Positions 5,556 to 9,097 of a stretch of DNA of 9,097 nt are shown here, piece after piece. Origin of the DNA: Bacteroidota bacterium (GTDB lineage Bacteria; Bacteroidota; Bacteroidia; B-17B0; Aurantibacillaceae); contig SYEI01000427.1 of NCBI GenBank assembly GCA_005800865.1, positions 1 through 9,097 on the forward strand. The letters run 5' to 3'. The position numbers and the translations under genes are program-made. The notes under the pieces are model-generated. The model ran no database searches, was not told where the DNA came from, and saw nothing but the letters and a program-made list of their open reading frames with translations. The stretch's first letter is position 1. Each line of letters begins with the position of its first letter.

Positions 5556-6602
5556 TTAGTTTTGTTTAAAAGCATTCCAGCCTTGTGCTTGAATAGGGTG
5601 CGAGGTCCCAGCTTTAGCAATTAAATTAATACCGCTTGCTTTTGGTGTCATGTGCCCAATAATGGTAAAATCAGGTAAGTGTTTTATTTTATCATAATCC
5701 GCCATCGAAATGGTAAATAACAATTCGTAATCTTCACCACCACTTAGGGCGCAAACCGTTGGGTCTAAATTAAACTCACGTGCGGTATCAAATGTTTGTG
5801 GGTCTAATGGAATTTTTTCTTCATACAATTCACAACCTAACTCGCTTTGTGTGCAAAGGTGCATTAATTCAGAAGCTAAACCATCGCTCACATCAATCAT
5901 GCTCGTTGGTTTAATGTTTAAGCCTTTTAATAATTCAACAATATCTACACGTGCTTCTGGTTTTAACTGACGCTCTAAAATATAATCGCTACCTACTAAA
6001 TCAGGCTGCACATTTGGATTATCTTTAAAAACAAACTTCTCTCTTTCTAAAATTTGTAAGCCCATATAAGCACCACCTAAATCACCACTTACACATAATA
6101 AATCTTTTTCTTTAGCACCATTACGGTAAACAATGTCTTCTTTGTTGGCTTCACCAATTACGGTTACGCTTATAACTAAACCACTTGTTGTTGAAGTGGT
6201 ATCTCCTCCAACTAAATCAACGTTGTATTTGTTACATGCAAAAATCATACCTGCATATAATTCTTCTAAGGCTTCTACCGAAAAACGGTTAGAGGCTGCA
6301 ATGCTTACGGTGACTTGTTTTGGCGTGCCGTTCATGGCACAAATATCCGATAAGTTAACAATGATAGCTTTGTATCCTAAATGTTTTAAAGGCACATACG
6401 TTAAATCAAAGTGCACGCCTTCTACTAACATGTCCGTAGAAACTAAAGTGTGTTTTTCTCCATTATATTTTATCACGGCTGCATCATCACCAATTCCTTT
6501 GATGGATGAATCGTTATGTATCTCAACATGTTCGGTTAAGTGTTTAATTAATCCAAACTCTCCTAATGTTGTTAATTCTGTTCTTCCGCTGTTTTCTAAC
6601 AT
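5556..6602 (-). CDS. thiL: Thiamine-phosphate kinase ThiL
   Basis: ThiL phosphorylates thiamine monophosphate with ATP to make thiamine diphosphate, the active cofactor, in the cytosol. The 348-residue protein has the family's motifs in order: GIGDDAAVI (36-44), STDMLVEGVHF (55-65), VGGDTT (131-136), SGDLGGA (172-178), DVSDGLASEL (237-246) and SGGEDYELLF (287-296), ending with GWNAF (341-345). The aspartates in the GDD, STD, GGD and DVSD motifs bind magnesium and nucleotide in this AIR-synthase-like fold. It is slightly longer than the E. coli enzyme (about 325 residues), as is usual in Bacteroidota. The start is 4 nt after the dehydrogenase stop (TAATAAGATG), and the next gene begins one base after its own stop. 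No other thiamine gene is in the window. Assignment is very secure. Confidence 0.97.
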   Translation of the reverse strand: MLENSGRTELTTLGEFGLIKHLTEHVEIHNDSSIKGIGDDAAVIKYNGEKHTLVSTDMLVEGVHFDLTYVPLKHLGYKAIIVNLSDICAMNGTPKQVTVSIAASNRFSVEALEELYAGMIFACNKYNVDLVGGDTTSTTSGLVISVTVIGEANKEDIVYRNGAKEKDLLCVSGDLGGAYMGLQILEREKFVFKDNPNVQPDLVGSDYILERQLKPEARVDIVELLKGLNIKPTSMIDVSDGLASELMHLCTQSELGCELYEEKIPLDPQTFDTAREFNLDPTVCALSGGEDYELLFTISMADYDKIKHLPDFTIIGHMTPKASGINLIAKAGTSHPIQAQGWNAFKQN

Positions 6603-6606
6603 CTTA

Positions 6607-8052
6607 TTATTTTAATTTAACACATACATTTTTCGGTTCAGTAAAAAAGTCTAATGCTTCAAAACCACCTTCTCTTCCAACTCCAGACGATTTAACACCA
6701 CCAAATGGTGTACGTAAATCACGTAATAACCAACAGTTAATCCATACAATACCCGTGTGTAAATCCATGGCCATGCGGTTGGCACGCGTAATGTCTTGTG
6801 TCCATAATACCGACGCTAAACCGTATTGCGTAGAGTTAGCAAATTTCAAAACTTCTTCCTCAGTATCAAAAGGCATAATGGTAACTACTGGTCCAAAAAT
6901 TTCTTCTTGGTTGGTGCGACAATCGTAAGATAAATTTTCGATGATGGTTGGTTCTAAATAATAACCATTTTCAAATTCACCACCAACGGTTGCTTGCTTG
7001 CCACCACACAATACTTTTCCGCCTTCTTGTTTTGCTAATTCAACATAGGATAAAATCTTTTCCATGTGAGGTTTAGAAACCACCGCACCAATTTTTGTTT
7101 TTTCATCTAAAGGCGCACCAACAGTTAGCTTTTGAGTTTTAGCTACAAAGTCGGTTTTAAATTTTTCATAGATAGAACGCTCCACAAATATTCTTGAACC
7201 ACATAAACATATTTGCCCTTGATTGGCAAATGACGATAGCATGGTTGTAGAAAGCATTTTATCGTAATCGCAATCTGCAAAAATGATATTTGGATTTTTA
7301 CCTCCAAGTTCTAGTGATAATTTTTTAAACATGGGAGCAGCAATACTTGCGATGCTTGCACCTGTTTTGGTCCCGCCAGTAAAGGAAATTAAAGGCACAT
7401 CTGTACTACTTACAATCGCATTACCAACTTTATGTCCGTAACCATGTACAATATTTAAAACGCCTTTTGGTAAACCTGCTTTGATGCAAATTTCAGAAAG
7501 TAGGTAAGCCGTCATTGGTGTAATTTCAGAAGGCTTGGCAACTACGGTACAACCAGCAGCTAAAGCTGGTGCAATTTTCCAAGAGAATAAATACAAGGGT
7601 AAATTCCTAGGAGAAATGCAGCCCGCCACTCCAACAGGTTGACGCAAAGTATAATTAATAGCGGTATCTTCCATGCTATGTGCATGAGCAGCATAGTGCA
7701 AAATGCCCGTTCCATAGAAATGAAAGTTAGCAGCCGCTCTTGGTATATCCACTGATTTAGCCAAGTGTAAAGGTTTTCCGTTATCTAGGCTTTCTGCTTT
7801 TGCTAATTCATCTAACTGCTCTTCAATTAATGATGCAATTTTTAAAAGATACTTTGAACGAGTTTCTTTAGGAGTAACACTCCAAGTTTTAAATGCTTCT
7901 TTAGCAGCAGCAATAGCCTTTTCAGCATCGCGCTCATCGCTATCTGGAATTAATGAATAAACAATCCCACGAGATGGGTCGTAGTTCTCGATATGTTGGT
8001 TTGAGGTAGGATCAACTAACTCACCATTAATGTAATTTTTAAGTTTAAACAT
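6607..8052 (-). CDS. Aldehyde dehydrogenase, ALDH8A1 / 2-aminomuconate-semialdehyde dehydrogenase type
   Basis: This 481-residue NAD(P)+-dependent aldehyde dehydrogenase is full length. Catalytic residues are present: Cys282 in GQICLCGSR, Glu248 in LELGGKNP and Asn150. Coenzyme-site motifs include SWKIAPALAAG (157-167), VVAKPSE (170-176) and FTGGTKTG (224-231). Features closest to ALDH8A1 and bacterial aminomuconate/hydroxymuconate semialdehyde dehydrogenases are DIPRAAANFHFYG (102-114), NLPLYL (150-155) and the C-terminal NCWLLRDLRTPFGG (439-452). The expected reaction is oxidation of 2-aminomuconate semialdehyde to 2-aminomuconate, the substrate of the RidA-type deaminase three genes downstream. 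Oddity: position 149, normally Trp in SPWN, is Arg (codon AGG, bases 7608-7606), one base from TGG. It is the first gene of the long minus-strand unit. The subfamily is well supported; the exact substrate is inferred. Confidence 0.92.
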   Translation of the reverse strand: MFKLKNYINGELVDPTSNQHIENYDPSRGIVYSLIPDSDERDAEKAIAAAKEAFKTWSVTPKETRSKYLLKIASLIEEQLDELAKAESLDNGKPLHLAKSVDIPRAAANFHFYGTGILHYAAHAHSMEDTAINYTLRQPVGVAGCISPRNLPLYLFSWKIAPALAAGCTVVAKPSEITPMTAYLLSEICIKAGLPKGVLNIVHGYGHKVGNAIVSSTDVPLISFTGGTKTGASIASIAAPMFKKLSLELGGKNPNIIFADCDYDKMLSTTMLSSFANQGQICLCGSRIFVERSIYEKFKTDFVAKTQKLTVGAPLDEKTKIGAVVSKPHMEKILSYVELAKQEGGKVLCGGKQATVGGEFENGYYLEPTIIENLSYDCRTNQEEIFGPVVTIMPFDTEEEVLKFANSTQYGLASVLWTQDITRANRMAMDLHTGIVWINCWLLRDLRTPFGGVKSSGVGREGGFEALDFFTEPKNVCVKLK

Positions 8053-8098
8053 GGCTCAAATTAAGTTCACTAAATTAATGAAATTGCCTTAATTATCC

Positions 8099-8112
8099 CA
8101 CATTTTAATGTG
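8099..8112. promoter_or_regulatory. 14-bp palindrome in the divergent intergenic region, candidate operator
   Basis: CACATT (8099-8104) and AATGTG (8107-8112) are exact inverted repeats around TT. The site lies 47 bp before the dehydrogenase start and 73 bp before the plus-strand gene, in the 133-bp region (8053-8185) that must hold both promoters. I could not find a convincing sigma-factor box for either gene. CTATTTTTA occurs twice nearby (8131-8139 and 8156-8164). Confidence 0.3.
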
Positions 8113-8185
8113 CGTAGAATACTAATAAATCTATTTTTATATCAGTATTTATTCACTATTTTTAGCATTGCTTAATTTATTTTAA

Positions 8186-9097
8186 ATGCGTCTTAAACTT
8201 TCAGTAATAATCACCTTTTTTTTGTTTGCTAATTTAGCATACTGTCAGGATGTATTATATACAACTGCTGGAAGCAAACTGAAAGGAAAGGTTACTGAAA
8301 TCAATACAAAAGATATTAAATACAAAGATTTCAATAATTTAGAAGGTCCAACATACGTGATAGCTAAAGCGGATGTCGTATTAATTCAATACTCAAACGG
8401 AACCACCGACGTGATTAATGATAATCCTAATACTTTAGCTCCAAAACCTACACCAACCGTTGCCCCTATAGAAAAGCCAACTGAAAAACCTGCATCAAAA
8501 CCTTTTGATAAAAATGATCCTTATGCTAAAGGGAAAAAAGGAGAGAAAAAAGATTATAACTTATATTATTTAAATAGCAATATGATATCCATCAATGCCT
8601 TGGCTTTAGCTAATGGTGATGTAACTGTGATGTATGACAGAGATTTGTTTCAGGGAAAAATGTCTTTATCGTTTTTAGGTGGTTATAGTTTTAATAGACG
8701 TATGGGTGGTTTAAATTTATTTATTGCAGATGCGAAAGATGGAGCCAAGAAAAAATACGATGCAGGATTTGGAATTAATTATATGCCTCGTAATACTAAA
8801 AGAGTTCAATATTTTGTGGGAGTTTTAGCAAAGTACATGGCTTATGATTATTTGAATGTTGTAGATAATACCAATAATCAAAAAAGTTATCAAAAAGAAA
8901 GCGGCTATCAATTAGGGATTTTGGTTACTAATGGTTGGGTATTTAGAGTTACTCCAAATTTTAATTTTAAAATATTTGGATCTGTTGGAGGTCAAATTAA
9001 TTCAACACCATTAGAAGTAACTAACTCTACGGGAACAAGAAATTATGGTAATTATCCAAAAATTTATTTAGGTTATTGTTTCGGATACCGTTTTTAA
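8186..9097 (+). CDS. Secreted, probable outer-membrane beta-barrel protein with N-terminal domain and Pro/Lys linker
   Basis: The only plus-strand gene encodes 303 residues and its TAA is the last codon of the window. A signal peptide is clear (MRLKLSVIITFFLFANLAYC, cut probably before Gln21; Cys20 follows LAY, a poor lipobox, so a lipoprotein is less likely). Residues 22-76 form a small beta-rich domain with a G..LKGKV.EI....IKYK...N..GP pattern that I recognise as frequent in uncharacterised Bacteroidota proteins. Residues 81-122 are a Pro/Lys/Thr-rich linker. From about 124 on the sequence alternates hydrophobic and polar residues with many Tyr, Phe and Gly, and ends YCFGYRF, typical of an outer-membrane barrel with a terminal aromatic residue. 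Function is unknown. It is divergent from the dehydrogenase unit and ATG 8186 gives the complete signal peptide. Confidence 0.8.
   Translation: MRLKLSVIITFFLFANLAYCQDVLYTTAGSKLKGKVTEINTKDIKYKDFNNLEGPTYVIAKADVVLIQYSNGTTDVINDNPNTLAPKPTPTVAPIEKPTEKPASKPFDKNDPYAKGKKGEKKDYNLYYLNSNMISINALALANGDVTVMYDRDLFQGKMSLSFLGGYSFNRRMGGLNLFIADAKDGAKKKYDAGFGINYMPRNTKRVQYFVGVLAKYMAYDYLNVVDNTNNQKSYQKESGYQLGILVTNGWVFRVTPNFNFKIFGSVGGQINSTPLEVTNSTGTRNYGNYPKIYLGYCFGYRF

Noticed and set aside
5555..5620. Longer lipoprotein start overlapping the end of thiL
   Set aside because: The extra 22 residues would bury the lipoprotein signal inside the protein, and the ATG at 5554 gives a standard signal directly after the thiL stop.
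6133..6615. Open frame of 160 codons on the plus strand
   Set aside because: It lies antisense to thiL, whose motifs are complete, and its translation shows no family motif or plausible start context.
8131..8164. Two copies of CTATTTTTA as a regulatory direct repeat
   Set aside because: Nine-base AT-rich repeats are expected by chance in this sequence, and I see no other support.

Overview
The window is ordinary chromosomal sequence that looks like Bacteroidota. It is AT-rich: hand counts give about 29% GC in the endonuclease-like gene and about 39% in parts of the aldehyde dehydrogenase gene. Starts are preceded by A-rich stretches rather than Shine-Dalgarno sequences. The proteins are of Bacteroidota type, including a lipoprotein with an LLAC lipobox and a probable outer-membrane protein ending in an aromatic residue. 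Eleven genes run on the minus strand and one on the plus strand. I see no rRNA, tRNA, CRISPR array, transposase or phage gene, and no gene-free stretch longer than about 130 bases.

Layout from left to right. Positions 1-219 hold the N-terminal 73 residues of a TerC-family membrane protein, cut by the window edge, with a 12-bp inverted repeat just before its start codon. Next comes a two-gene unit, an SRPBCC/AHSA1 protein followed one base later by a DUF1801 protein, and a 17-bp perfect hairpin sits 15 nt before its first start codon. A small four-helix membrane protein of unknown function follows, with a candidate promoter overlapping an imperfect dyad. A carboxylesterase and a YgiD-type extradiol dioxygenase form a pair, and both have N-terminal export-like signals.

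Positions 8052 to 3571 read as one long minus-strand transcription unit. In order of transcription it encodes an ALDH8A1/2-aminomuconate-semialdehyde dehydrogenase-like enzyme, ThiL, a small lipoprotein, a RidA protein of the 2-aminomuconate deaminase type, an endonuclease/exonuclease/phosphatase-family protein, and a VOC (glyoxalase-fold) protein. The gaps are 4, 1, 28, 53 and 25 nt. The dehydrogenase and the RidA protein fit consecutive late steps of 3-hydroxyanthranilate (kynurenine) breakdown. ThiL makes thiamine diphosphate and has no obvious link to them.

A 133-bp divergent region with a 14-bp palindrome separates this unit from a plus-strand gene for a secreted, probably outer-membrane protein. 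That gene ends exactly at the window edge.

I found no clearly new multi-gene system. The points most worth a second look are the terC leader inverted repeat, the Trp-to-Arg change at the conserved SPWN motif of the dehydrogenase, the split aminomuconate gene pair, and the apparently exported dioxygenase/esterase pair.
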